64,000 nucleotides of DNA from Promerops cafer (GCA_013398275.1 VZSE01015302.1:1-64000); one strand, 5' to 3'; counted from the stretch's first letter, positions 10,848 to 23,330 are shown. Numbers and translations are program-made. Notes: generated from the letters alone by a model not told the origin.

Positions 10848-13800
10848 GTGAGTGTGGAGCCCCGGGAGCCATGGCACGGGGCAGCTCTGGGGTCCTGGGC
10901 ACGGGCGAGGCCCTGCTGATGTGGCTGTGGGACAGCCGGGGTGGCGGGAGGCTCCATGTGGCCTGTGCTGGTGGTCTCACACCTCTGCTGGGCTCCCGGG
11001 GGGCAGCAGAGCCATGCTGGGCACAGGGCACATGGAGCAGGTGGGCCGAGCTGGGAGGGCTCTGCCTTGTCCCACAGCCTGACCAGTTCCAAGCAGGTGG
11101 CATCTGACGCCGGACACCTGGCCATGGGGCTGTGGGGTACAGCGGGGCAGGGAGGTGGAGTGGGGGTGCCAGGGGCTGCAGGCTGCGCTGGAGCAGGGAA
11201 TCACGGTGGTGTGGGGGTGCCAGGGCCCCCAGGGGTGGCCAAGAGCAGGGGTTGGGGTTCTGCCAGTGCCTTTGGCCACTCCTCACCTGTGCTTTTTGCA
11301 GTGGGCACTGCTGGGGTGCAGCTCTGGGTTTGCTCAAGAGTCTCTCCCATGCAGGAGGTTTCCCCCTCTGTCCCTCCCACCCATCATGTTTGACACCCTC
11401 GGGGCACCACCTGAAACATGGAGGCTGTGAAGTTTGTCACTCACAGACACTCTGTCACCCTTCCCTCTTGTCCCTGGCATGCCAGGTCCCTGCCAGCCCC
11501 ACATCAGCCAGCAGTGGCCCAGCTCCTTAGCAGGAATCAGGCAGCAGCCAGAGCATGCCTGCGGAGGAGGGATGGCCCCGGGACCGTGGTGGGACACAGT
11601 GTCCAGTGGCATGAGGCCAGAGGGTGTGCTGGGCCTGGCGGTGGTCTCAGCACGCTGGGCCGAGGTGTGAGCATGGCAGGAAGTCACACTAGCTGGAGGG
11701 GGGGACACAGGACATGCTTCCACCCACCCATTCGTCACTCTGCTGTCACAGCACAGCAGTGGTGGCTGTGGGGTGAGCCCTGTGGGGCACCCACCACACC
11801 AAGGGCAGGCAGGGACAGAGCAGGTCGGGACAGGGAGGCTGTGCCATGAAGGGGCTCAACAGCCCTCTGACACACTCATCGTCCTTTCCCCTCTGGCAGT
11901 TCCATCCAGAGGACACAGTCAGGACGTGTCCCACCTGCCAGGCTCTGCTGGCCATGCCCCTGCTACTGTGACTCCAGGTAAAGCTCCAGGGACCCGGCAC
12001 TGCAGTGGGGATGGGCTGGAGCCCAGGGCCCCTCTGCTCAGCCCCCGTGTCTGTGCCAGGGAGGGCAAAGGGAGCCCTCCTGCTCTTGGGACGCAGGATC
12101 AGCAGCCGCACTTTATAAGCAGGGAAAATGAGGCACAGGGCTACGGGGTGGTTCCGGGGTCACTCTGGGCTCATCCACCACCCTGCCAGCAGTCTGGGCC
12201 ACCTGCAGGGACCCCAGATCCCTCCTCCTGAGGCCTCAATCAGCACACTGCTGTTTTTTTCAAAAATACTCTGATGACTAACTTTTTTAATTGGAGTTCT
12301 TTGACCACCCAAACAAGCTGGAAAGGTCTGAGCCATAAGAGCCACAAGGAGCGAGGAGGGAAGCCTGGGAAAGGGAATCCTGCTTGTCCCCAGCCTCTGT
12401 GGGGACAGCGGGGTAGGGTCAGTACTGCAGCAGCAGGGGCTATGCTGGGAGGGTCAGGGCATTGCCAGCAGATGGGAGGACACCTCTGCTCCTTGTCCCC
12501 AAGCTGGGGCTCGCCCTGGAGAGAGGCACAGTGTGTGGAACTGGGTCCTGGCATCTTTCTTCCCCACCTGGCCCCTGTTGTGAGTGAGCCAATGCCCATC
12601 TCCTGTGTGGGGAGAGTGGATGGAATACTCATCTGGGGGGTGGGGGGCTGAACCCCTGTCTCTGGCCCACTTCTGAGCTTCCCCCTGAGGAGATGGGCTG
12701 TGGGGACTAGGGAAAAAAAACAGCTTCTCCCAGATTGCTTTCCAAAGCTGTGCTTATAGGAGGAAAAAAGGGAACAAGGTGAGGGTGAAGGGGAAGCAGG
12801 GACTGTAGGTGGTCAGGCAGGAGACACAGAGCCGGAGCTGGGCTCCAGGGGATCACAGCTCAGCAGGGCTCCACACAGCTCACTCATGAGCTCCCCAGAC
12901 TGCAGTCAGGCGCTGGTCACAGCCCACAGCTCCAGCCACGTGGCTCTGGGTGTGCTGGGCCCACCTGGGGGTCACAGTTCCTGGGTACAGCATGGAGGGA
13001 TGGGGGGAGATGCACGGGCTCCATCTCCCTGCAAGAGACAGGCCAGGGCAATTTCCAGCCCCTAAAGGCCGGGCAGCAGCGGGATGCAGGGCTCTCCTGA
13101 GCCCTTCCCTGCACTGCCCTTCCCCAGGGAGGCTCAGGGGAGCTTTGCTGGTGGCTGGGGGAGGATTTAACCCCTCTGCCTGCTGGCTGGAGGCAGCCCT
13201 TCAAGCCTGGCCACTGACAAGTGCTGCTCACAGGGGAGGAAGCGGGGTTGAGCTCCGTCCCTGCACTCCTGCAGGCTCCGTGGACACACACGGGAAGGAT
13301 GACTTTGGGGCCACTCTGCGCTCTTGGCAGCACTGCACTGTGACTTTTCAGGGCCAGCACCTACCCACGGCTTTTTAGGGATTTGTCTCCCGTAACCACC
13401 CCTTGCAAGCTGCCAAGTCAGCACATCCCCAGCACGGAGCAGCTGCGGTGGGGCAGGAGGAAACAGCCCACACAGGCTCACATGCACAGAGCTGCAGGGG
13501 AGGAGCGCCCGCCGGTCGTCACAGCTGGCTCCGCGCTCCTCCCTGGGGCTCCTATTCCCCCGTTTCCCTCTTTCTCCAGCTCTCTGTCCATCTCACATAT
13601 CCTGGCGGCCTCTCCAGCAGCAGTAGGAGCCATCCGGGTGCTGCTTGGTCTGCAGCCTGGTGTGGGAGAGGGGCCGGGAGAGGTCACACCACAAACAACC
13701 CACACTGACCTGCCCTCATCCCTCTGCAGCTGCTTCCCCCCGTCGTGGGGGTCCCAGCACCCCATCTGCCCTTGGGGCCACGGCGAGAGTGCACCTGAGC

Positions 13801-13857
13801 GAGGTCCAGCAGGTTTTGGGCTGAGCAAGCACCGTGTCAGCACTGTCTTGCCCACAG
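10848..13857 (+). other. Putative BTK intron 1, no coding signal
   Basis: About 3 kb of GC-rich unique sequence between the candidate untranslated exon and the first coding exon. Several short ORFs overlap on both strands with no family resemblance. A short GTGGGGGTGCCAGGG motif recurs near 11160 and 11214. I see no repeat element or RNA gene. Confidence 0.4.
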
Positions 13858-13898
13858 CAACCCGGTGAGCACAGCACGGGGGAGACCAGGGGGTTGAC

Positions 13899-16800
13899 AT
13901 GGCCAGTGTCATCCTGGAGAGCATCTTCTTGAAGCGCTCGCAGCAGAAGAAGAAAACATCTCCCCTCAACTTCAAGAAGCGCCTGTTCCTGCTGACAGAG
14001 AGCAAGCTGTCCTACTACGAGTATGACTTTGAGCGGGGGGTGAGTCTGCAGCCACAGGGACCAGTGTCCAGAGGTCACCAGCTGTCCCTCGCCAGCACGT
14101 AGCCCAAGGGGTGGTTGGACAGGGAGAGGGGTTGCTTTGAGTCTCTCCAGGTCTCCATTGTTGACCATTTGAACCAAGACTGTCTCTTGCAGCGCCGTGG
14201 CAGTAAGAAGGGCTCCGTGGACATTGAGAAGATCACTTGTGTGGAGACAGTGGCACCTGAAAACAACCCTCCCCCTGAGCGACAGGTCCCGGTGAGGAGG
14301 GTCCCAGGGTACCTGCATCTGTGCCCCTGTCCCCTCGCTGGGGGAGTAGGGGGAGTCCCTGGGGTGGTGGCAGTGGGGGACAGCCCTGCTTGGCGTGGGG
14401 GGCTCTGTCCATACCATACCAGGCAGGGGGATGCCAAAAGCTGTGGGCCTGCTCCAGAGGAGATGCAAGCAGCTGAGCAACAGGATGCCAGCATCCATCT
14501 CTGCCTCTCTCTTCCAGAGGAAAGGGGAGGATTACAACAACATGGAGCAGATCTCAATCATCGAACGGTTCCCCTACCCCTTCCAGGTGAGTTCCACTGC
14601 ACCCTCTTTGCTGGTCCGCTCTGCCTGGTGGCAGGTCCTGAGGGGAGGACCCCACAGGGGCCTGGGGTCAAACATGGCATCACTGCCCCGGTGCCAGGTG
14701 TCACTCAGCTGCTTGGAGACACTCTGCTGCTGTCCACACTGCATGGGGCAGTCAGGTGAGCCTCTTTGAGCCCTGAGCCAGCTCTCTTTAAGATGGAACC
14801 CTGCTTCTGAGCTCTGTCCTGCCCCTTTCAGTCCCCTGGCTGATGCTGGAGGGATGCTGGCTGCACACTCAGCCCCCAGCCCAGCTGCCTGCCCTGCTGG
14901 CACCCAGTGCACCCCCGGCACACCGAAAGTCAGAGAAGGAAGTGGAAAGTCTCGGGGGAGGGGGCTTATTTTTAACCTCTTTGTCACGGTCCCGCGAGCA
15001 CCGTGCAGGGCCAGCAGACACCGGCAGGGCTGGCTCGGGGTGGCCACAAGGCTCGGCTCCCCCCGTGCCTGCCCTGAGAGCCCTGCCCGTGGTAATGAGG
15101 TGCGTGGTCCTGCAGGTGGTCTATGATGAAGGGCCCCTCTACATCTTCTCCCCGACGGAGGAGTTGCGCAAGCGCTGGATCCATCAGCTGAAGAGCGGTG
15201 AGTGCGGGGGCTCTGCAGCTCCCTTGGGAAGCCAACATGGGTGCTCAGCTGTGCCTGACCCACAGAGCCAGGCTCCCAGGGCTTGCTGGCTCATGGCTGC
15301 CTGTCCCACGTCTGAGGAAGAGCGAGCTGCTGCTGCCCGGGGCAGGTGGATGCTGTCACTCACCCTCTGCAGCACCACAGCTACCTCGGCTCAGGCTCCT
15401 TGCCCTCTCACAGACCTGCTCCAAAGTAGCTCAAGCAGGCTCACAAATCGTTGAGGGAAAGAGGAAATAGCAGATGTGGCCATACAGCTGTGCTGCCTTG
15501 GCATGTGAGGGTTGAGTGCCCAGTGCTTTAGGAAACATGGACCACAAGCCTGCTGGGAGCCAGGGACCCGAGCCTTGCTCGGTGATGCTGAGCTAATGCT
15601 CAGCTGGGTGGGTGCTCCCTCCTCGAGCTGGCAGTGTGTTGCAGCAGCACTGCGCCAAGGGGCTCCAGCCACCCGAAATCTGCTGGAGCCACCTGTATGT
15701 GCCTCCTGGTGCATGTGCATGTGTCCTTGTGTGGCTTTGTGCTGGCAGGGTGGGATTAGCTGCTTGAGGTGACACGGGGAAGTTGGCTCGAGCGAGGCGG
15801 AAGAGGGGCAGGCTGATAACGGGGAAGTCGGTTATCTCACAAGAGCCCCAGCAGAGCAGCCAGTCCTCTCCACACTTCCCTGCTGAGGGAGGAGGGTTGC
15901 TCTGGCAGCTCAGTGTAGAATCCGCAGGGAAAGGAGAGAAAATGCTGCCTGTTTGCTGACAGGATGTCCTCCTCTTACTCCACCAGAGAACGGGCTCTCT
16001 GCACCCCATGCAGCTGCTGTGGGCCAGCCCCAGGCTGTTGGCAGTGTTTAGGCACGTCCAGTTTTCCCTCTAGCTTGGGGAGAAGTAGGAGGAAGCTGGT
16101 CAGCCTGCCTGGCAAGGGAATATTCTCCCTGCAAGGGAAGTCTCTGAGCGGGCACAGGGTGGTGGCACTGCCCTCCTCTTCCCATGGAAAAGCCAGGCAC
16201 AGCACTGGCCTCCCACCCCACTTCTGGAAAAAAAGGGCTCACAAGAGCTGTGAACCATGGGCCAGAGCAGCCTGGGGGTTATTGGATATTTTGGCTGGCA
16301 GGAGAGCCAGGTCCTTCTGTGACTGGCTCCAAGCGTGCTCATGCCCCTTTGCAAAGCTGCTCAAGAGCTTAAATCAGGTCTGATTTAAGCCAAGCCTGGC
16401 CCTTCCCTGTGGCACAGGGATTGCATAGCCACGGCACTGAAACAAGAGTGGTAAGCTGAGGGAAACCTGAACATCAGGGCACAGGGGACAGCAGCACGGC
16501 TGAGAGGAAATGATTTAATGCAGCTGGCCACTTGCATTCAGGGAGCAGAGTGCTCTTGCAGCAGGCTGGGGACACAGCCCTGGCTCACACACATCTTCCC
16601 TCCTCTGCCACAGTGATTCGGTACAACAGCGACCTGGTCCAGAAGTACCACCCCTGCTTCTGGATCGACGGCCAGTACCTGTGCTGCTCCCAGACAGCCA
16701 AGAACGCCATGGGCTGCCAGATTCTGGAGAGCAGGAATGGCAGTAAGACACCAGGCACCCTCCCACTGCCTCGGCCCCCTGCCCTGGGGACCACAGCACA

Positions 16801-19800
16801 GAGCCAGGGATCTTTTCTCACCTTAGCCCCTCCTCTGTTCTGAAGGTTTAAAAGTCGGGCGGTCACATCGTAAGACAAAGAAGCCCCTTCCCCCAACTCC
16901 TGAGGAGGACCAGGTAAAGGCCAATGTCAAGTTTGCTCTGAAGTGTTGGAGAAAAGATCTACCTGGAAAAAGCCAACATGTTCAATGACTGCTCAGAGGT
17001 CTACAGGCCAGGACTCTGCTCTGGGGAGGGAGGTCAAAATGGTGACCTAAGGGAGAGGGAGCTTGGAGCAGGGGATGGAGCCCAAAGACCTATACCCTAA
17101 GGTTTCCCAGGGCAGCTGAGAGATTAAAGCCCTGATGTAGGCTGGAGGAGTCACAGGTTAAGCCAAAAGGTGAAGGGAAAACACTTACCTTTTTGTGGAG
17201 ATGGGGAAAAATGTTTTGATAAAAAGTCCAGGGAGAGGAAATGGGTGTGGTGGTAGAGATACATGTGGGAGCTGAGACAAACACTGCGCTGACCTTGCCT
17301 GAGACCACTGCCCTCCCAGGCCTGGGAAGGGTCTCACGTGGTGTGTGTGCAAGCCTGACCATGTCCCACGCTCTCCCTCTCCCTGTGGGAAGATGGTGAT
17401 GAAGCCCCTGCCTCCCGAGCCAGCCCCCAGCACAGCAGGGGAGATGAAGAAGGTGGTGGCCCTCTACAACTACGAGCCGATGAACGCGCAGGACCTGCAG
17501 CTGCAGAAGGGCGAGGAGTACTTCATCCTGGAGGAGAGCCACCTGCCCTGGTGGAAAGCCCTTGACAAGAACGGGTGAGAGCTCCCACTGCCATGGCCGT
17601 GGCTCTGCAGCGCTGCCCTGCCCTGGTGGGGCAAACACACCCCTTTGGCACCCCAAGGGTGAGGACAGGCTGCCTGCCCACCTCTGGGCTGCCCTGGGGA
17701 GGAGGGGGAGGAGGCTGAAACCAGCCCTCCCCAGATGGGTTTGCATCGAAGTTTTTGAGCCCATTTCTACTCGGCCTCCTGAGACAGGAATATCCTTTCC
17801 CCTTGGCCTCCTCCTGGAGTGTGACCAGCCCCTTTTCTCCTGCAGGAGGGAAGGATACATCCCCAGCAACTACGTCACTGAAACCAGAAATTCCCTGGAG
17901 ATCTTTGAGTAAGAGAGGGCACAGGCACCTGGCGACTTGCACTTGGCTGGAGACATTTTCCATTTGGTTGTTACCCTACATGGCCTGTGAACCCAGCCTG
18001 GCTGGGTCATTCCCCCTCTTCCACATCCTCTGACAGCCTCCTGCCCCTCACAGCTATCCCTGCCCTGCTCTCTGCACCACCTGTCCTGGCCAGGCCAGGG
18101 TCAGACTGGGTCGGGCTGGGGACAGAGGTGGCTGTGGAGATCTCCCTGATGGCTGTGTCCCTGTTCCAGGTGGTACTCAAAGAATATCACTCGGAGCCAA
18201 GCAGAGCAACTGCTGAAACAGGAGGTAAGTGTTGCCTCCCGAGGCTGGGTCTGTTCTACACACCAGCCCTCCATGGGCTGTTCTCACATTGTGTCCAGCA
18301 TGGGACCAACCCTGGTTTTTCTGGGAGAGAAGTGTTGCCCCAACAGCCCCAGGAACCTTCCCTATCCCAATGTGGGCTCCTCCAGGCAGCCACTTCAGGA
18401 GGTGGCCTACCAGGCAGGGACTAGAAGTAGGATTCCTCTGACTCACTGCATCCTCTCCAGGCATGCTGTGATCTTCACTCACTTCATGCTTTGCCTGTTA
18501 CAGTCACACACAGTCCCCACAAACACCCAGTGCCCTTTCCCCTTTCTCTTTTAGGGTAAGGAAGGGGGCTTCATTGTCCGAGATTCCACCAGCAAGACAG
18601 GGAAATACACTGTCTCCGTCTATGCCAAGTCCTCTACGTAAGTGGCTCTAAGAACAGCTTGTTCCTCCCTCAGAGGGCCCCTCCAGGCACCCCTCATCCT
18701 CTGCCTCTCCTCCCCATGGCACTGACCTCACGTTCTCCCTCTCCAGAGACCCCCAAGGCACGATCCGCCATTATGTTGTCTGCTGCACCCCCCAGAATCA
18801 GTATTACCTGGCAGAAAAACACCTGTTCAACAGCATCCCAGAGCTTATCACGTACCACCAGCACAACTCTGCAGGTCGGTGTTCTGGAGACAGAGTGAAG
18901 CCAGCAGTGTTTTCACTGGCACCACGGTATCCCCGCCTTCCTGTGCCAAAGGCAGGAGTCGTGTTCCCTGCTGGAGTGAGACAGGTAAGCCCGGAGTGGC
19001 AATCTCTGCTGCTGTGTTTCAGGGCTCATATCCAGACTGAAGTACCCCGTGTCTCAGCACAAGAAAAGCGCTCCTTCCACAGCTGGCCTTGGCTATGGTA
19101 AGCGAGCCTGGGCTACCTCGCAGTTCCCTGGTTACAGGGTTTGTTCCTGCTGGCAGCAACTTTCCCAGGCTGGGATCCTGGCTGTCCCATGGCTCATAGC
19201 CTTCCCAGGAACCGCTTCCCAGCTGCCCTCTGGTGACAGTATTGACTCCACAAGCCACCTTGCTCCCATCCCCTGGAGGAACAGCTCTCAGATTTTGTGG
19301 ATGATTTTTCAGGCAGCAAATGCTAGTGAGCTTTTCTTGGCCTTGCTAGATCGGATGACTGGGAGCACCGTGCAGGGAGGTCACCTGTACCCACATTACA
19401 CTCACACTCTTGTCCTAGGGTCGTGGGAGATTGACCCCAAGGATCTGACCTTCCTGAAGGAACTCGGGACAGGGCAGTTTGGCGTGGTGAAGTACGGGAA
19501 ATGGAGAGGCCAGTACAACGTTGCCATCAAGATGATCAGGGAGGGCTCCATGTCAGAGGACGAGTTTATTGACGAAGCCAAAGTCATGATGTAAGTGGTG
19601 AGCACCATGCAGGTCAGTGCTGGATGCTCCTTGCCAGAATGGCTGCACTCCTGGGAGGTGTGGAGGGACAGTCTTGGGCAGTCTCATACTCTGCAAAATG
19701 CATCCAAGATCCCACTGATTTTGTGCTGATTCCTTGGCGAGGTTTTCCACTGTCAGCTGGGCCAGAAGCACCTTCCCTTCCCAAACCCTCCTTATTCACA

Positions 19801-21386
19801 GGTGCTTCCTTTGCTCCCTGGCTTTCTAGATGCTCAGAGTTGCTCTTGTCCCCAACACAGGAACCTGTCTCATGAGAAGCTGGTGCAGCTCTACGGGGTC
19901 TGCACTAAGCAGCGTCCCATCTTCATCATCACTGAGTACATGGCCAACGGCTGCCTCCTGAACTTCCTGAGGGAAACACGGCAGCGGTTCCAGCCTGCCG
20001 AGCTGCTGGAGATGTGCAAGGATGTCTGTGAAGCTATGGAGTACCTGGAATCCAAGCAGTTCCTGCACAGAGACCTGGTAGGGCTGCAGCTGCTTTTTTC
20101 AGGCAAAATCCCACTGGGGGAGTCGCCCCTATGTACATAAATAGGATGCTTGGAGGCCTCGGTTGCTCTCTGCCGAGGACTTTGTAGCTTGCCCCACTCC
20201 AGGTGAACTTGCAGGACAAAGTGAGGTGAAGAGTTCCGTGGGTGGGGATGAAATGAAGTTCAGCTGCTACAGGGGGATGGGAGAGGCAAGAGCAGGTAGA
20301 AGTAACTGCCTTCACCTCTCCATTCACAGGCTGCTCGAAACTGTTTGGTGAATGACCAAGGAATAGTGAAAGTGTCAGATTTTGGTCTTTCCAGGTCTGG
20401 TAGATGTGTCTGTGTCACTTTCCTGTCTCACTACCCCACTCCTCCTTCCATCAATTCTACACTTTAGTCTTTGTCCCCACCACCCTGCAGCTCTGCTTTC
20501 CCATTGTCTTCCCATTTCATCTGCCTGGCTCAACCTTCTGCCTCTCCACTTTCCACCATCCCTTTCCTTTGCATCTTCTTTCCCACCCCCTAGTCTCCTG
20601 GCTGCAGCTTTCTCTCCACATCCCTTCTTGCTGTGCTTCCATGTCAGCCAATCTCTTCTGCAGTCCTGGCTAACACACACTTACTGCTGAAACCCACGCA
20701 GAGCTGCAACCTCTGCTCACTGTGAGCTGCCCGTTCCTTTTGGGCTTGGTCAGTTGCGTGGAGGAGCGAAATGTGAAATCCAAGTGAGGCACCCTGATCC
20801 GTTTTCCTGCTGCAGGTACGTGCTGGATGATGAGTACACAAGCTCCTTGGGGTCCAAGTTTCCAGTGCGGTGGTCTCCTCCTGAAGTGCTGCTGTACAGC
20901 AAGTTCAGCAGCAAGTCTGATGTCTGGTCCTTCGGTAAGGGCACAGAATTGATGATTTGGAGGTTGGGAACTCCTCTGCAAAGCAGGTGCAGGCACAGGT
21001 GCTCCCATGCCACGAGCTCTCCCTGCTGTCCCCCCAACAGGCGTCCTGATGTGGGAAGTTTACTCCCTGGGAAAGATGCCTTACGAGAGGTTTAATAACA
21101 GCGAGACAACCGAGCACGTCATCCAAGGCCTGCGCCTGTACCGGCCGCAGGCGGCCTCGGAGCGGGTCTATGCCATCATGTACAGCTGCTGGCACGAGGT
21201 GAGTGGCCTTCACCCCTGGTCACACCTCCAGCCACCCTGGCGGGGTGACAGGGCTCCCCAGGGCGTGGCTGGGGCAGACACGGGCTCCAGCCAGGCTCCC
21301 CTCTCGCTCCACAGAAGCCTGAGGAGCGCCCCACCTTCACCACGCTGCTGGGCAGCATCCTGGACATCGCCGATGAGGAGTGCTGA
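13899..21386 (+). CDS. BTK: Bruton tyrosine kinase, 18 coding exons, 658 aa
   Basis: Cytoplasmic Tec-family kinase of B-cell receptor signalling; phosphorylates PLCG2. Coding exons: 13899-14039, 14193-14291, 14518-14586, 15116-15197, 16614-16742, 16846-16913, 17393-17574, 17846-17908, 18170-18224, 18555-18637, 18747-18874, 19023-19097, 19419-19590, 19861-20077, 20330-20394, 20816-20934, 21041-21198, 21315-21386. All phases fit (1977 nt; human 659 aa). Order: PH domain (from residue 1); Tec-homology zinc site with His, CC and Cys ligands in KYHPCFW...YLCCSQ...MGC; proline motifs KKPLPPTPEE and KPLPPEP; SH3; SH2; kinase. Kinase landmarks: GTGQFG loop, VAIK lysine, gatekeeper Thr in IITEYMANGC with Cys480 (human C481), HRD Asp520, DFG, and activation-loop Tyr in DDEYTSS. 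The SH3 motif is ALYNY instead of ALYDY, and the last residue is Cys. Intron 5 (15198-16613) holds no recognisable element except a short palindrome. Confidence 0.97.
16367..16390. repeat. Perfect 24-bp inverted repeat in a BTK intron
   Basis: GCTTAAATCAG, a GT spacer, then CTGATTTAAGC: 11-bp arms with a 2-bp spacer, exactly complementary. It sits in the 1.4-kb intron between the third and fourth PH-region splice blocks. No flanking mobile-element structure was seen. Confidence 0.85.
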
Positions 21387-21711
21387 CCGTGGGTACTGCC
21401 TGCTGACCCCTGCCCAGCGCTGCCACTGCCCAGCAGGACAGACCCGCACACCGGGTGGTACCGTGGCACGGTTGTCACAGTCACAGCACGGGCCTGCAGG
21501 AGCCTGGGGGACCCCCACGGCCGCGCCCACCACTCCATCACATGCTCAGAGCCCCACCACCTCTCCAGAACTCCATCACATCCCTGGAACTCCATCACTG
21601 TCCTGGAGCTCCATCACACGCTCAGAGCTCCACCACCACTCCAGAACTCCATCACATCCCCGGAACTCCATCAGCGCCTTGGGGCTCCATCACACGCTCA
21701 GAGCTCCATCA
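21201..21711 (+). repeat. Assembly-duplicated segment 1, copy 1 (BTK last exon and 3'UTR)
   Basis: These 511 bases are identical by eye to 23332-23842 (offset 2131). The segment starts in the last BTK intron, includes the terminal exon and runs into the 3'UTR minisatellite. It ends at a single N at 21712. It is best explained as the end of one contig overlapping the start of another, not as a genomic duplication. Confidence 0.9.
21532..21711 (+). repeat. BTK 3'UTR minisatellite, first (truncated) assembly copy
   Basis: Tandem units of 18-20 bp built on ACTCCATCACATCCCTGGA, beginning about 145 bp after the BTK stop. Four units form a 76-bp higher-order block seen twice. The contig stops inside the array at 21711, immediately before a single N. 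The complete array is at 23663-23925. Confidence 0.85.
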
Positions 21712-21712
21712 N
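21712..21712. other. Single-N contig join
   Basis: A lone N separates the BTK 3'UTR minisatellite from GC-rich TIMM8A 5' sequence with no transition. Together with the N at 23331 it bounds a 1618-base contig that appears misplaced. Confidence 0.9.
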
Positions 21713-21790
21713 GGGCGGGCGCGGCACCGGCGGCACGTGAAGGTCGCGGCGCGGCGGCACCGGGAGGGAGCGGGGGACACCGGGCGCGCC

Positions 21791-22454
21791 ATGGACCCGC
21801 CGTCCGCCGCCGGGCTGGGCGGGGCCGACCCCCAGCTCCAGCGCTTCATCGAGGTGGAGACGCAGAAGCAGCGATTCCAGCAGCTGGTGCACCAGATGAC
21901 CGAGCTGTGCTGGGTACGGGCGGCGGGCAGGGCCGCCGGCTCCGGTGACCCGGTCGCGATGGTGGGGCAAGGCGGGCTGGGAGGCCGCGCAGACCTTTGT
22001 CCCCGGGGGGAGGAGGCTGATGGGGACAAAATGGAGCCGCCGTGGGAGCAGCCCCAGCTCCGGTGAGCACAGAGCAGGCGGGGGCGGCTCTCCGGGAACG
22101 GCGGGGCGGGGAGAGCCACGCGTGGGGAGGGGTCGGATGCGCCCGAGGGGGTGAGGGTCCGAGAGGGTCAGGATCCCGAGGAGGGGGGAGCGTGTCCGAG
22201 GGCTGGAGATGCCCAGAGGCGCGGCCCCGGCGCGGGGTGGGGAGGGCCGGGCTGCGGAGCCCCCGGGACCAACGGGACCCCGCTGTGTGCAGGAGAAGTG
22301 CATGGACAAGCCGGGCCCCAAGCTGGACAGCCGGGCTGAGACGTGCTTCGTGAACTGCGTGGAGCGCTTCATCGACACGAGCCAGTTCATCCTGAACCGG
22401 CTGGAGCAGACGCAGAAGTCCAAGTCGGCCTTCTCGGAGAGCCTGTCCGACTGA
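21791..22454 (+). CDS. TIMM8A: Mitochondrial intermembrane-space chaperone Tim8A, 2 exons, 94 aa
   Basis: Small Tim chaperone that, with TIMM13, escorts hydrophobic precursors across the intermembrane space to the inner membrane. Exon 1 is 21791-21913 and exon 2 is 22293-22454; they splice phase 0 to 94 residues (human 97). The twin CX3C motif that forms the two structural disulfides is complete: CWEKC, whose first Cys-Trp ends exon 1, and CFVNC in exon 2. The C-terminus FSESLSD matches the human protein. The deafness-dystonia gene lies just downstream of BTK in mammals, as expected here. The contig carrying it (21713-23330) appears to be inserted in the wrong place and should occupy the N gap at 24045-24599. 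Confidence 0.96.
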
Positions 22455-22526
22455 GCCGGACCCAGCCCCCGCCAGGCCAGGCCCTCGCCCATGCCCGCTC
22501 CTGGTCACTCCGCTGCCCGAAGGAGC

Positions 22527-23329
22527 CAGGATCAGCTCGGGGGGGTTAGGATTTAATTAAATGCCAGTCTCGGGGAAGTTGCAGCCAGATGAGAGCCCAC
22601 ACAGACACAAGGACGCTCCACGTCGGGGTGACGTGCTGCTCCTGGCGCCGCGGGCCAGCGGCCGCCTTTGTGCCGGGACCCCGGTGCCATGCAGGGAGCA
22701 TTTGGAATGTGCCCCCTCGGCTGAGCAGAGGGGTGCTGATGCTCGTGTCACGGATGCTCCCAGCGCCGATGGGGAGCTCGGCTCTGGGTGAGGCCAGCCC
22801 GTGGTCGCTGCCTTGAACAGTGCTGCACAAACCAGCCCTCCTGGGCACATCCTCACCTGCCCCTGGGCACCATCGCTGCGCTGGGCTGGGACAGGCACCC
22901 TGAGCAAGAAGAGCATGTTGGGAACAGTGATCATCCCAGGCAGTGCCACTGCTGGAAAATACTTCCAGGCTTCCATAGGTAAATCATTCATATGGCCAAG
23001 TGACCAATTTTCACACTGCAGCACAACTCTGTCAATGCTGACTTGCTCCATTAACTGCTTTCCCTGGGTAAATGTAATAAATATTAACTGGGTCAATTTT
23101 TAACATGAGATTCTCCTTTTTTCAGATAGATCACTCCTGAGAATGGAAAATCTGGCCTTCTTGTCACTCCCTCTCCTTCCCAGTGATCCTATTTATGGCA
23201 AAATTAGTAGGAAGGGGGCATAACTGTCTTCTGGCTAGAAGGCCTTTTCTGAATTCTGATTTGTTGTTCAATTAATTTGGTCTCATGAATCAAACTTGTT
23301 TCTGGGAGAGGCTGTGGCCTTTCCTCTTC
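22527..23329 (+). repeat. Assembly-duplicated segment 2, copy 1 (TIMM8A 3' flank)
   Basis: These 803 bases are identical by eye to 24600-25402 (offset 2073). The first difference is at 23330 (C here, T in the other copy), the last base before the single N. The segment includes the TIMM8A 3'UTR signals. It appears to be the overlap of two contig ends. Confidence 0.9.
22556..22561 (+). terminator. Candidate TIMM8A polyadenylation signal (ATTAAA)
   Basis: ATTAAA lies 102 nt after the TIMM8A stop. A second candidate, AATAAA at 23076-23081, would give a 3'UTR of about 620 nt. Both are repeated at +2073 in the duplicated contig end. Confidence 0.4.
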
Positions 23330-23330
23330 C

